DNA from: Dyadobacter fermentans DSM 18053 | GTDB taxonomy: Bacteria; Bacteroidota; Bacteroidia; Cytophagales; Spirosomataceae | DNA: 64,000 bases | NCBI RefSeq assembly: GCF_000023125.1 | Contig: NC_013037.1 | Coordinates: 558,001-622,000 of the forward strand | Reading direction: 5' to 3' | In this document: positions 25,670 to 34,212 of the stretch, one piece after another | Layout of the letters: each line of letters starts with the position of its first letter | How positions within the stretch are numbered: position 1 is the stretch's first letter | Made by a program: the position numbers and the translations under genes | Notes under the pieces: generated by a model | What the model saw: the letters and a program-made list of their open reading frames with translations, nothing else | Told to the model about the DNA's origin: nothing | Database searches by the model: none

Positions 25670-26642
25670 CAAAAAAATGGTAAACTTTACCCACCGCCTT
25701 CCATTTGGCTCTCGAGCGTCCGTACGCACACGGTCGTTTCCAAGTCAAAAATGACCATCGTCCAAGCTGATGTAGACCATTACCAATATGGAGTGGAGCT
25801 GCGGCTAATATATTTTGTCTATCGAAGCGAGCGGGCTGATTATACGGTCGTTTTTCCGTACTTCAAATAGCTCTAGCCGAATCAATAAAACATCGCTTGT
25901 GTTCACTTTGGATGCGCTTATCGGTTCAATAAACTTCGTTGATACCCCTGAAAAGTGTACAATTGTTAGTGTCATAGTCCAAGGCTATGCCTTCGTTGTA
26001 GGCCACCGGATCGGAAGCTGCGACTTTGCCCTACGAGCGTGAATGCATAAACCATATGGGCAGGCATCAGCTGTACAAAGAAAGTTTTCGAGGCAGTTTT
26101 TAAAGTTTCAGGACGTCGTTCCAACATGATTCGCCAGGCCGTTACTGCAATGAGGCCGCTTGCAATGCTTAACCCGGGGGCTTTACTGGAGATTCGAGAA
26201 GTGCCATTAAGGCCTTCGTTCGGAATTGCATATACCACCGACACAACATGCCTATTACATAGTGCGCCGTCCAGCCTTGCGCAATTGCTTTATGATCGGG
26301 AAAGGTCTGTCTGGATAATACCTTTGAAAGCAGATCCGGCTCGACGAAGTTTCAGCGCATCAGGATATTCCAATGAAGCGGGTGTGCCATTCCCTTTTAG
26401 TGGATCTAGAAGCGGTTCAGAAACTGAAGAAATTAGCATGTTTGTTTCAGAAACCTACAACTTGGGATTAGGTTGGTTGTCTACTAGTGGCACTGGTACT
26501 TGCCGACCTGGCACGAGTGATCCATTGATCTCTTTCAATTTCTAACAGGACAAGGTTTGGGAGAATTATTGTTAAAACTTATTCAGTGCCGGTTCGCGGA
26601 TGCTATATTCGCGAACTGGCATCTTTGATTTAGACAACGCTG
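25670..26642. other. Probably decayed DNA with no assignable gene
   Basis: Nearly 1 kb without a convincing gene. On the minus strand, stretches in different frames between about 25780 and 26240 read like coding sequence (for example DPVAYNEGIALDYDTNN and VNTSDVLLIRLELFEV) but are broken by stops and frame changes, which suggests a dead gene. On the plus strand an unrecognised 139-codon ORF (26126-26545) is open but has no signal peptide, motif or clear codon pattern, so I do not call it as a gene. The segment marks the left edge of an AT-richer, transferred-looking region. Confidence 0.5.
26587..26621 (+). terminator. Hairpin upstream of the DUF4249 gene
   Basis: A 12-base arm at 26587-26598 pairs with 26610-26621 with a single mismatch, and a loop of 11 bases. 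It is followed by TCTTTGATTT. It may end transcription coming from the decayed region, or act as an operator for the DUF4249 operon that starts 22 bases later. Confidence 0.4.
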
Positions 26643-27587
26643 ATGATTTTGAGTAGTAGAAAGTTTTTAACATTGGCGACGGCTTACCTGGTTTGCGGGT
26701 TGCTGATTTCGTCTTGCCGGGAAAGAGAGCTGTCCATTGGATCAGAGTATGATGGAGATAAGTTGGTTCTGTGGTCGAATCTTGAAGCAGGCAGACCTAT
26801 AAAAGCCATACTCAGGAGAAGTTTTAATCCCATTGGGCCGGTTCCAGAAAATCTCGGCGTGTCTAGCGCAAATGTGAACATTTATTGCGATGGCAAGTAT
26901 TATACAACAATGCGTGCTTCGAAAGATACTCCAGGCGAATATCTATCAGACAGTGTTGTAGGGGAAGGTAAGACATATGTAATCATGGCCGAGCAGGAAG
27001 GCTTGACTAGTATTAAAAGCGACCCAATCACAATTCCATCGGAATCCCCCATTGTTAGAATTAAGAGAGAGCGAAACGTATCGAAGCTTCCCGGCACAAA
27101 CATACCGCAAGACTTGATCAGCATTTATTTTGAGCAAAGCGTTGTAAGCAACTCCTACATCTCTATCAGCTTTCTGAGCTATTTTGAGAAAGATACACTT
27201 GCCAGCAATAGTCCTGTCTCGGATAACCACTTAGCAAATGAAGAGGATTGCCACACGTGGGCCCGTGATAAATCTTCCCCTTTTTTTCAGCAGTTCTTAT
27301 TCTCCACGCAATGCTTGCCTGCATCCACAACGCCGGTTCAGTTCTTAGTCGTTTCGGGCAATTATTCGAGAGCACCAGGACCGAATGGTGAATATGAGAA
27401 GGCTAGGAAAATGGAGATTAAGATTGCCACAATTGAAAAAATTCTGTTTGATTTTCGGAAGTTGGAAGCCACTCAGCCGGAAGGACTTGATAACCTTGTT
27501 CTACTGCCTCAACCGTCCCTGACCAATATTACAGGTGGGTATGGCCTTATTTTTGGAAGTAATACAAAAGTCATTGAAATACAGTGA
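26643..27587 (+). CDS. DUF4249 outer-membrane lipoprotein
   Basis: A 314-residue lipoprotein (lipobox LLISSC, Cys25) of the DUF4249 family. The family start LSIGSEYDGDKLVLWSNLEAG and the SSANVNIYCDGKY and PGEYLSDSVVGEGKTYVI strands are in place. DUF4249 proteins are encoded next to TonB-dependent receptors in Bacteroidota and are thought to be the surface lipoprotein partner for uptake of an unknown ligand. The stop overlaps the GTG start of the receptor gene (GTGA, 27584-27587), so the two are coupled. Base composition is visibly richer in A+T than in the flanking core genes. Confidence 0.85.
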   Translation: MILSSRKFLTLATAYLVCGLLISSCRERELSIGSEYDGDKLVLWSNLEAGRPIKAILRRSFNPIGPVPENLGVSSANVNIYCDGKYYTTMRASKDTPGEYLSDSVVGEGKTYVIMAEQEGLTSIKSDPITIPSESPIVRIKRERNVSKLPGTNIPQDLISIYFEQSVVSNSYISISFLSYFEKDTLASNSPVSDNHLANEEDCHTWARDKSSPFFQQFLFSTQCLPASTTPVQFLVVSGNYSRAPGPNGEYEKARKMEIKIATIEKILFDFRKLEATQPEGLDNLVLLPQPSLTNITGGYGLIFGSNTKVIEIQ

Positions 27588-29914
27588 AATATAGATGCTT
27601 TATAATCGCCTGGCTGGTTCTTGCATTGTCAATACTAAAGGTGCATGGAGGTGGAATCACAATTAGTGGGACCGTCCGGGATGATGCGAATGGTGAACTA
27701 TTGATCGGGGCATCAATTTCTGCCGGTAAGGTTTCAACTTTAACTAATTCATACGGTTTCTTCAGTTTAACGGTGCCTGACTCGACTTCAACGGTTATGA
27801 TCAGACATCTAGGCTATCAACCCCTGATCCTCGACACGCTGAATCAACGACGAATGCCTATCGATATTCGGCTCGTCAGATCAGAGAATCGTTTGGCAGA
27901 ACTGACGGTAATTGATCACCGATTAGAGGATAATTCTGTCGGTAAATTTTCGCTGCAAATGGATAAGGTAAGAACTACTCCGGCATTACTGGGCGAAGCT
28001 GATATTATGAAAGTATTGGCACTGACTCCTGGCGTATCCGCAGGAGTTGAAGGTAGCGCAGGATTGTATGTCAGGGGGGGGGACTCCTGACCAAAATCTC
28101 ATCCTTCTTGATGAAGTTCCGGTATATAATGTCATGCACCTCGGGGGATTCTTTTCAGTTTTTAATGCAGCGGCAATAAAATCTGTGGATTTCTACAAGG
28201 GAGCGTTTCCCGCAATCTACGGTGGGCGCCTATCATCTGTTGTCGACATTAAGATGAAGGATGGTAACAACAAAAAACTTGGAGCCAGCATAGATTTGGG
28301 TCTGCTTAATCAAAGCGTTACTATTGAGGGTCCGATCGTCAAAAATAAATCATCATTTATAGTAAGTGGTAGGACGTCGACCGTTGGACTGGCGTCATTG
28401 CTCGCTGGCAGGAATAATGCCGGTTCTGGAGAACGTTATACATATTGGTTTTATGATTTAAGCGCCAAAGTCACTCATAAAATCAACGATACAGATCAAA
28501 TCTATTTAAGCTTCTATAACGGATTTGACAGATTTAGATATACTGAATGGTTAAGTAGTGGGAATGGTCAGCAAGCCAAAACAGGCATAGGAAACATCTG
28601 GGGCAATTCAACCGGTACTGTGAGGTATAGTAAAATGTTTTCACCCAAACTATTTTCTAAGACGACTTTCCTTTACTCACATTACACAAGTGCCTTTAAA
28701 AATGAATTTTCAGGGTCTGGTGAGCAGGCTAATGATATGTTATTCAGAAATACCGATGCAGCAGTCAACGATTTTGGGTTAAAGTTCCAACTTGAGTATT
28801 TTCCTTCAAATTTCGTCGACCTAAAAATTGGTGCGGACTTTACCAGACACATTTTTAATCCTTTCACAACCGCAAGTAATTACACTACAAATATTCAAAG
28901 AAGTGTCACGAGAAGGATATATGCGAGCCAAGTGGACGGTTTTGTTGACGCTGGAATAAAACTTTTAGTAACCTGCGAATAAATCCGGGCTTCCGACTTA
29001 GTAGCTATCGTGCTCAGCGTAAGGTTTATGTGAATCCCGAGCCTAGGTTAGGAGTCACCTGGAATATACGAGAAGGATGGAAAATAACTTCGGGAGCAGC
29101 CGTCACCAATCAATATTTACATTTGCTGACGAATAACGGCTATGGCTTTGGATACGATGCCTGGGTGCCCTCAACATATACCGTGCCTCCTAGCCGTGCG
29201 AGACAAGTTTCCTTGGGCTTGTCTCGCAAACTGAGCAATAGAGGAATAGATATTTCCATTGAAGTATTTACCAAGAAACTCCGAAATTTGATTGACTATC
29301 CCGACGGAACGAACTTCACTGGTCTATTGGCCGAGTCCTGGGAAGAAATTGTTCGACGAGGCGGAATCGGGAAAGCGAATGGTATGGAAGTCATGATTAA
29401 CAAGGAGACTGGTAAATTGACTGGATGGATATCCTACACACTATCAAAAAGTGAACGCATGTTCAATCAAATCAATTCGGGAAATTGGTATCCGATTAAT
29501 TATGATCGACGACACAATTTAGCCGCGACAGGTAGCATCAGTCTTGGAAGAAAGTGGGCAGTTAATAGTTCATTTATATTTCAAACTGGAAATGCTATTA
29601 CATTACCAACGAGTGCTGTTATGATCGAGGATGAGTACAATCCGAAGTTTGTATATAGCAAACGAAATAATGGACGGTTGCCGGCATACCACCGCTTGGA
29701 TATCGGAGCAGTGCGCAAGTTGCGAGCCACTCGTGGTCGGAAAGCTGAATTGAATTTAGGTGTTTACAATGCTTACAATAGGCGAAATCCGGTATACCTG
29801 GATCTTCGGGTTGAAAGGGAAGGCGGGAACCCGTATCCCAAAAGTATTGGAGCTAGTCAATATTCATTGTTTCCCTTGTTGCCATACATTACATACTCGC
29901 TCAAATTTAATTAA
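27584..29914 (+). pseudogene. TonB-dependent receptor broken by two homopolymer indels
   Basis: Three reading frames together make one receptor of about 776 residues. Frame 1 (27584-28090) has a signal peptide, a carboxypeptidase-regulatory-like domain (ISGTVRDDANGELLIGASIS) and the start of the plug up to GLYVRGG. In the G run at 28074-28082 there are nine G where eight would keep the frame TPDQNLILLDEVPVYN; the frame shifts and hits TGA. The second frame continues through the plug and barrel to 28982. Near 28963-28966 one T is missing (four instead of five), after which the original frame resumes and reads to 29914 with barrel strands. The net shift is zero, so both changes are needed to restore the protein. 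Either real inactivation, phase variation, or sequencing error in homopolymers. Confidence 0.85.
28074..28082 (+). repeat. Homopolymer tract of nine G in the receptor gene
   Basis: Nine consecutive G lie inside the plug-domain coding region, at the RGG-TPDQ position that is conserved in such receptors. One G fewer restores the frame. G runs of this length are known slippage sites. Confidence 0.85.
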
Positions 29915-29920
29915 AAAGCT

Positions 29921-30547
29921 ATGATGAAGTTTAGAAAAGTTGCGATGACATGGACATTACTGACCGCCGGATTAGTCTCGCATGCGCAAAATCTTAGTTT
30001 TTCCGGCGACTATTCTTCAAAGAAGGTACCTGACGATCTGAAAAAGGGGAATAAAGTTCTATCCATCGACGGCCTTGCCGGAGCATCCCGTAGCATGCAG
30101 CGCAAAAATCTGTCATGGTCTATCGCTCCTTCAATAGGATATCTAGTGATCAATCGTTTGCCTTTTGGTGTTCGTTTGTCATACGGCCAAAACGTTGCCA
30201 AGCTGGACGGGACGTCTGGAACGGTCAAATCAGAAGCGCGAATGCACGGACTTGCGCCAGAAATATTTGCCAGGTACTATCTTACATCATATCGTGTTAA
30301 GCCATTTTTGCAATTGTCAACAGGATACAACTTTCAATGGGGGCGAACACTTAACTCTGACCGCAATGAGGTAGCTGTGAGTACTGGTACTTTTACTGCA
30401 AACGGTGCTGTGGGGCTTAGCTTCTTATTGTCAAAGAATCTCTCATTGGAGCTTTTGTATAACCACAGAATACTCCGGTCCACAGAGTGGGTTGATCCTA
30501 ACAAACAAACTAAAATTAGATTCGGAGTATTATTCTTCATTTTCTAA
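29921..30547 (+). CDS. Outer-membrane beta-barrel protein
   Basis: A 208-residue protein with a signal peptide (TWTLLTAGLVSHAQ) and alternating hydrophobic/polar strands such as WSIAPSIGYLVINRLPFGVRLSYG, shortened here to the core IAPSIGYLVINRLPFG, ending in an aromatic C-terminal residue (GVLFFIF), as is usual for small outer-membrane barrels. It follows the receptor frame after 6 bases, so it probably belongs to the same DUF4249-receptor operon. Ligand or partner unknown. Confidence 0.75.
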   Translation: MMKFRKVAMTWTLLTAGLVSHAQNLSFSGDYSSKKVPDDLKKGNKVLSIDGLAGASRSMQRKNLSWSIAPSIGYLVINRLPFGVRLSYGQNVAKLDGTSGTVKSEARMHGLAPEIFARYYLTSYRVKPFLQLSTGYNFQWGRTLNSDRNEVAVSTGTFTANGAVGLSFLLSKNLSLELLYNHRILRSTEWVDPNKQTKIRFGVLFFIF

Positions 30548-30630
30548 TAAAAAGTCAGGGCACCAACACCTTACAATTCAATGCACAATTAGTGGTGTAG
30601 ATCCTATATTTGTCAAGTAAACTTACCCAG

Positions 30631-30634
30631 GGAA
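30631..30634 (+). repeat. Target-site duplication GGAA, left copy
   Basis: GGAA directly before the left inverted repeat of the IS407-type element; the right copy is at 31822-31825. Four-base duplications are the rule for this IS3 subgroup. Confidence 0.85.
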
Positions 30635-30651
30635 TGTAAGTACCCCGTTTC

Positions 30652-31473
30652 TCAGACAGTCATTTGGTGGTGAATTTTCTTTTTCACCAGCGATTCCTTC
30701 CATTCAAATGGTGTCAAATTGCCCAGTCCTTCATGTGGTCGTCGCTGGTTATATTCTTCAATCCATTCCGCGGTTAATTGCCTGACCTGATCCAGGTCGA
30801 AGAACAAATAAGCGTCTAATACAGCTTCTCTGTACAGTCGATTAAATCGTTCGATATAGCCATTTTGCGTTGGCTTGCCTGGCTGTATAAATTTGGCTTC
30901 AATGCCTTTTTCCTCACACCAGATCGTGAAATTTCCGGAAGTGAATTCCGGTCCGTTGTCCGATCTGATCGCCATTGGGAATCCTCTGCTTTCTCCAATA
31001 CGGTTCAAAGTCCTAATGATCCGCTTCGCGGAAAGTGAAGTATCGATTTCTATGGCCAATGCCTCACGTGAGCAGTCGTCAATGACGTTGAACGTTCGGA
31101 ATTTGCGGTTGCCGACCATACTGTCGCTCATAAAATCGACACTCCAAACTTCATTCACCTGCGCTGGCTGAGCTAAAGGTTGCCTAACCCGATCGGGTAA
31201 TCGCCGCTTCCCCTTTCGCCTCTTATTCAGCTTCAAAACTTGATAAATGCGGTGAACTCGCTTATGATTCCATGGCTTACCTGATCTTCGCAGGTAGGCA
31301 AACAGCTTTCTAAACCCGTATGAAGGGTGTTTGAATGCCAAGTCCTGCAACGACTCAATTACCTCAGAATCATCCTTCTTACTGCTGTAATAATATTGAG
31401 AGCGAACAAGGCTAACGATTTTACAGGCTCTGCTCACAGCGATATCGTGCTCGCGAACAATCTCCTCTGTCAA
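30652..31473 (-). CDS. IS3-family transposase OrfB (DDE catalytic part)
   Basis: A 273-residue integrase-core protein. The DDE triad is visible: Asp in VWSVDFMSD, Asp in AIRSDNGPEF and Glu in NGYIERFNRLYRE, with the C-terminal RRPHEGLGNLTPFEW block typical of IS3 members. In front lies the HTH-21-like region (YGFRKLFAYLRRSG). It begins at a TTG overlapping the stop of orfA (TTGA, 31470-31473), one base in the -1 direction. As in other IS3 elements the active protein is probably an OrfAB fusion made by frameshifting; an A5G3 run lies just before the overlap. Confidence 0.93.
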   Translation of the reverse strand: MTEEIVREHDIAVSRACKIVSLVRSQYYYSSKKDDSEVIESLQDLAFKHPSYGFRKLFAYLRRSGKPWNHKRVHRIYQVLKLNKRRKGKRRLPDRVRQPLAQPAQVNEVWSVDFMSDSMVGNRKFRTFNVIDDCSREALAIEIDTSLSAKRIIRTLNRIGESRGFPMAIRSDNGPEFTSGNFTIWCEEKGIEAKFIQPGKPTQNGYIERFNRLYREAVLDAYLFFDLDQVRQLTAEWIEEYNQRRPHEGLGNLTPFEWKESLVKKKIHHQMTV

Positions 31474-31760
31474 TTCCCTTTTTGCGGCAGAGCCCAGCCC
31501 TTTTTTACGAAAATCTCTTTGAGTATTTGGTTATCCAGGCTCAGGTCCGCGAACATCTTTTTGAGCCGGGAATTCTCTTCCTCCAAATCCTTAAGCCTTT
31601 TGACGTCGGAAGCTTCCATGCCTCCATACCGACTCTTCCAATTGTAAAAAGTGGCCTCAGAAATGCCATGCTGCCGACAAATCTCCTTGGTTGGGATGCC
31701 TGCTTCCTGCTGCTTGAGGATCGAAACGATCTGCGTCTCTGTGAATCTGGTCTTTTTCAT
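31470..31760 (-). CDS. IS3-family transposase OrfA (HTH part)
   Basis: A 96-residue DNA-binding protein: an HTH_Tnp_1 helix-turn-helix (RFTETQIVSILKQQEAGI then ICRQHGISEATFYNWKSRYG) and a leucine zipper (LKDLEEENSRLKKMFADLSL, trimmed) typical of IS407-group OrfA. It recognises the element ends. Start ATG at 31760, 62 bases inside the right end. The stop overlaps orfB. Confidence 0.93.
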   Translation of the reverse strand: MKKTRFTETQIVSILKQQEAGIPTKEICRQHGISEATFYNWKSRYGGMEASDVKRLKDLEEENSRLKKMFADLSLDNQILKEIFVKKGWALPQKGN

Positions 31761-31821
31761 CAGTTTAAAATTAAGGTTTAATCTCTAATTTCAAACTGTC
31801 TGTCGTTTCGGGATACTTACA

Positions 31822-31825
31822 GGAA
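31822..31825 (+). repeat. Target-site duplication GGAA, right copy
   Basis: Exact copy of 30631-30634, directly after the right end of the IS407-type element. Confidence 0.85.
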
Positions 31826-31883
31826 GAGCTACGCTCAGCGAATATTCGCCACGGCGTGAAGCGTTAGGACTTTCCCTTCTTCG

Positions 31884-31994
31884 ATGCTGAAGAGCGCTGT
31901 TTTGAATGATCCAATCAGTATGGCCGAAAGCGGCGACCCCAATGAGAATGCGATGGCCGAACGCGTGTTCCGAACTTTAAAAGAGGATTTTAAG
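31884..31994 (+). pseudogene. IS3-family transposase remnant, upstream half
   Basis: In frame from 31884 the sequence reads the C-terminal part of another IS3-family transposase: ISMAESGDPNENAMAERVFR then TLKEDFK, where the catalytic Glu is in the AERVF segment. At 31994 it is cut by the IS481-type element. The missing rest resumes at 33218 in the same frame. The upstream two thirds of this transposase are gone; the IS407-type element lies about 60 bases to the left. Confidence 0.88.
31988..31994 (+). repeat. 7-bp target-site duplication TTTTAAG, left copy
   Basis: TTTTAAG precedes the left end of the IS481-type element and is repeated at 33211-33217 after its right end. It lies within a codon run (GAT TTT AAG) of the disrupted transposase. 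Confidence 0.88.
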
Positions 31995-32097
31995 TGTGAT
32001 GGTTCATAACATTCGCTACACTTACAGTCATTTCTGGTCATTCAAAAAATCATATTTGGATCATCGACTAACTCCCGAAAGTCGTTAAATTAATGAT

Positions 32098-32149
32098 CAT
32101 TTTTTCTCGCAATCCCTCTCACTTACCCCGAGGGTTGTGAGAAAAAATG
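32098..32149 (+). promoter_or_regulatory. Long hairpin just upstream of the transposase start
   Basis: A ~20-base arm from 32098 (CATTTTTTCTCGCAA..) pairs with 32130-32149 with two or three mismatches; the loop is about 11 bases. The same structure exists in copy B. It lies 28 bases before the transposase ATG and could act as a terminator or translation block against transcription entering from outside, a known safeguard in insertion sequences. Function is inferred. Confidence 0.6.
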
Positions 32150-32177
32150 AGGCGGTGCGGATTCAAATTGTTTCGTT

Positions 32178-33155
32178 ATGGCCACTGACAGCCTGAGAGC
32201 AGAAGCAAGGCAGAAATGGGTTATGCTCTATAAACAGATCGGAAACATATCGGTTGCCGCCAGGAGGTGCGGAATTGCTAGATCTACGTTACAACGTTGG
32301 ATAAAACGTGAGGATGAAAATCTCTTTACAGATCGGTCTCACCGTCCGCATCGGCTGGGGCGACAAAAGTATCGTCCTGAAGACGAGGCCCTCGTACTTA
32401 AGGTACGCGATGAATTCAAGTATGGAAAACTCAGAATCTGCTCTCATCTGTTCAGGCTCCATGATTTGAAGATTTCAACTTCTACCGTAGCGAGAATACT
32501 CGAAAAGCATTCAGTTGCACCTATTCGTCGATTTACTAAACATTCCCCTCCAATTCGATATGCTAAGCTCGTTCCTGGCGAACGTGTACAGTTAGACGTC
32601 TGCAAGATCAGAGCTGGCCTGTATCAATACACGGCGATTGATGATTGTACCCGCCTAAGGGTGTTGAAACTTTACACGCGTCGGTCGGCCGCCAATTCAA
32701 TCGATTTTCTGGACAAGCTTATTGATGAATTTCATTACCCCATTCAACGTATTCAAACGGACAGAGGACAGGAGTTTTTTGCGGTCGCATTTCAGCAGAA
32801 GTTGATGGATTACTGCATCAAGTTTCGTCCCATAAAACCCAGGTCACCACATTTAAACGGCAAAGTTGAACGAAGCCAGCAGACAGATCTCCAGGAATTT
32901 TACACAACAGTTGACTTACGAGACCCCCAATTGGACGACAAACTCGCTCAATGGCAATTTCACTACAATTACTTCCGCCCACACAGCTCGTTGGGCGGTA
33001 AGACTCCGATCGAATTTGCCTCCGAACACTCTGCTAAGGCATCTTTCTGGGACGAAATCGAGGCCATATACGACGAAACAAAGGAACGCATTAGAGAACA
33101 AGCCTACTGGCGAGACCTGCGGATGGCAAAGTTGACTAAGAAAAGCAAAACATAG
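32178..33155 (+). CDS. IS481-family transposase, copy A
   Basis: A 325-residue transposase with an N-terminal helix-turn-helix (NISVAARRCGIARSTLQRWI), a second HTH-like region (LRICSHLFRLHDLKISTSTV), and an rve integrase core with Asp in VQLDVCKI, Asp in QTDRGQEFF and Glu in NGKVERSQQTD. The single ORF and the HTH-rve order fit IS481. It is intact. Compared with copy B it has Lys instead of Arg at about residue 19; other differences are silent. Confidence 0.95.
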   Translation: MATDSLRAEARQKWVMLYKQIGNISVAARRCGIARSTLQRWIKREDENLFTDRSHRPHRLGRQKYRPEDEALVLKVRDEFKYGKLRICSHLFRLHDLKISTSTVARILEKHSVAPIRRFTKHSPPIRYAKLVPGERVQLDVCKIRAGLYQYTAIDDCTRLRVLKLYTRRSAANSIDFLDKLIDEFHYPIQRIQTDRGQEFFAVAFQQKLMDYCIKFRPIKPRSPHLNGKVERSQQTDLQEFYTTVDLRDPQLDDKLAQWQFHYNYFRPHSSLGGKTPIEFASEHSAKASFWDEIEAIYDETKERIREQAYWRDLRMAKLTKKSKT

Positions 33156-33210
33156 TTTTGTCCTACAATTTGCCGACTGCGAGATGTAGCGGAACTATAG
33201 AGCCACTACA

Positions 33211-33217
33211 TTTTAAG
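33211..33217 (+). repeat. 7-bp target-site duplication TTTTAAG, right copy
   Basis: Exact copy of 31988-31994 directly after the right inverted repeat of IS481 copy A. Confidence 0.88.
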
Positions 33218-33430
33218 CTAAGAGGTTTTCTTTCTTTTTCAGCAGCAAGCACTTCTATCGAACGAGCCATTCTTGCCTACAATAACCTTCGACCACACGC
33301 TTCAATCGGATATCTGACGCCCAACCAGGCGCATCGACACTCACGCCCGCTCCCACCAAAATGGTATCCGTATAAAAAATTGCGGTTCGGAAATATCCAA
33401 TACGGCGCTCATTTTCAGCAAACTGGCTAG
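33218..33430 (+). pseudogene. IS3-family transposase remnant, downstream half
   Basis: This is the continuation of the fragment at 31884-31994: after removing the IS481 element and one TTTTAAG, the frame runs on as LRGFLSFSAAS, then ERAILAYNNLRPHASIGYLT and PNQAHRH, ending at TAG 33428-33430. The block is typical for the C-terminus of IS3-family transposases. It is part of a dead element. Confidence 0.88.
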
Positions 33431-34212
33431 CTGTCAACGCTATTCCGTAGCATACGCACAGGCCTCATCCAGGAATTCAGCCTCGTAGTACGCGTTGGAT
33501 TTTGCAGCCTGTAAATCAATCTTCAACTCCCATGGCAATTCTGCCCCGCAGATAAAGTATTTAAGATATTTCAAAAGAGCAGGGTCTCCAAATATCCCTG
33601 TCCCTACCATTGTGCTCGAAAACTTGCTGTCGCGATTTCCGCGAATTCAGGGCATTGTACTCCGGTTTTCATTTCCGTCGGCCTGGGTATTCCTGGCGGG
33701 TTGCTCTCCAGCAGAGCCTGATTCTGCTTTTCCAGGCAATTTGAAGTTATCACTTTTGTCAAAAAAGTCATTGATATTTTTGCTCTTTGCAATCGTTTTG
33801 CTGTCCAAAAAGGTCTGCAAAGGGTACCACATTTTGCATTGCCTGATACTGCTTTTTTTACTGACTTAACACTTTGTGTTAAAAGGCGCAAGCAAACTTT
33901 TTCTACAACTAGAATATTGTTTTATCATCACCGACTGCATTGCTGTTCGAAAGCTTTTGCGGCTTAATGCACTCTGATTTCGACTTTTGTACAAGCATTG
34001 CAAAAAGCAATTGACGACTTGATATCCTTCAGAGGAAAATTGCCCCCATTTTATACCCTTATTTCTCTGGTCACCTTGGAAATTTACTTCGACAATATTT
34101 TCCCCATCAATTGACAAGATTGTCTCCCGTCTGTCTCATCACATTTGCTGAATATTACAACTCGCTCAAATTAAATCCATTGATTTTACTCAAAACTTAA
34201 ACTTCGGAGCAA
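33431..34212. other. Long non-coding or decayed stretch
   Basis: No clear gene. On the minus strand a 56-codon ORF (33440-33610) with a well-formed sequence (GDPALLKYLKYFICGAELPW) is preceded by open but frame-changing sequence up to about 33890 (NINDFFDKSDNFKLPG in another frame), so it may be the end of a broken gene; I do not recognise it. The last 300 bases before 34213 are AT-rich and probably hold the promoter of the secreted protein. Confidence 0.4.

Larger units (their letters stand above)
30635..31821 (-). mobile_element. Complete IS3-family (IS407-type) insertion sequence
   Basis: The element is 1187 bp. Its ends are imperfect inverted repeats beginning TGTAAGTACCCCG (left) and, on the other strand, TGTAAGTATCCCG (right), each followed by a related CAGACAGT segment. 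It is bounded by GGAA at both sides and carries orfA and orfB with the usual -1 overlap. All parts look intact, so the element may still be active. It lies about 90 bases after the outer-membrane barrel gene and next to an older IS3 fragment. Confidence 0.92.
31995..33210 (+). mobile_element. IS481-type insertion sequence, copy A
   Basis: A 1216-bp element defined by comparison with the second copy at 49063-50278. Ends are imperfect inverted repeats, TGTGATGGTTC.. at the left and, on the other strand, TGTAGTGGCTC.. at the right, converging on CGCTACA. It carries a single transposase gene and a 7-bp target duplication, and lies inside an IS3 transposase fragment. The two copies differ at only about four positions that I could find, so at least one insertion is recent. 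Confidence 0.93.

Noticed and set aside
26126..26545. 139-codon plus-strand ORF
   Set aside because: No recognisable motif, signal or codon pattern; the opposite strand has fragments that look more like coding sequence, so I left it as decayed DNA.
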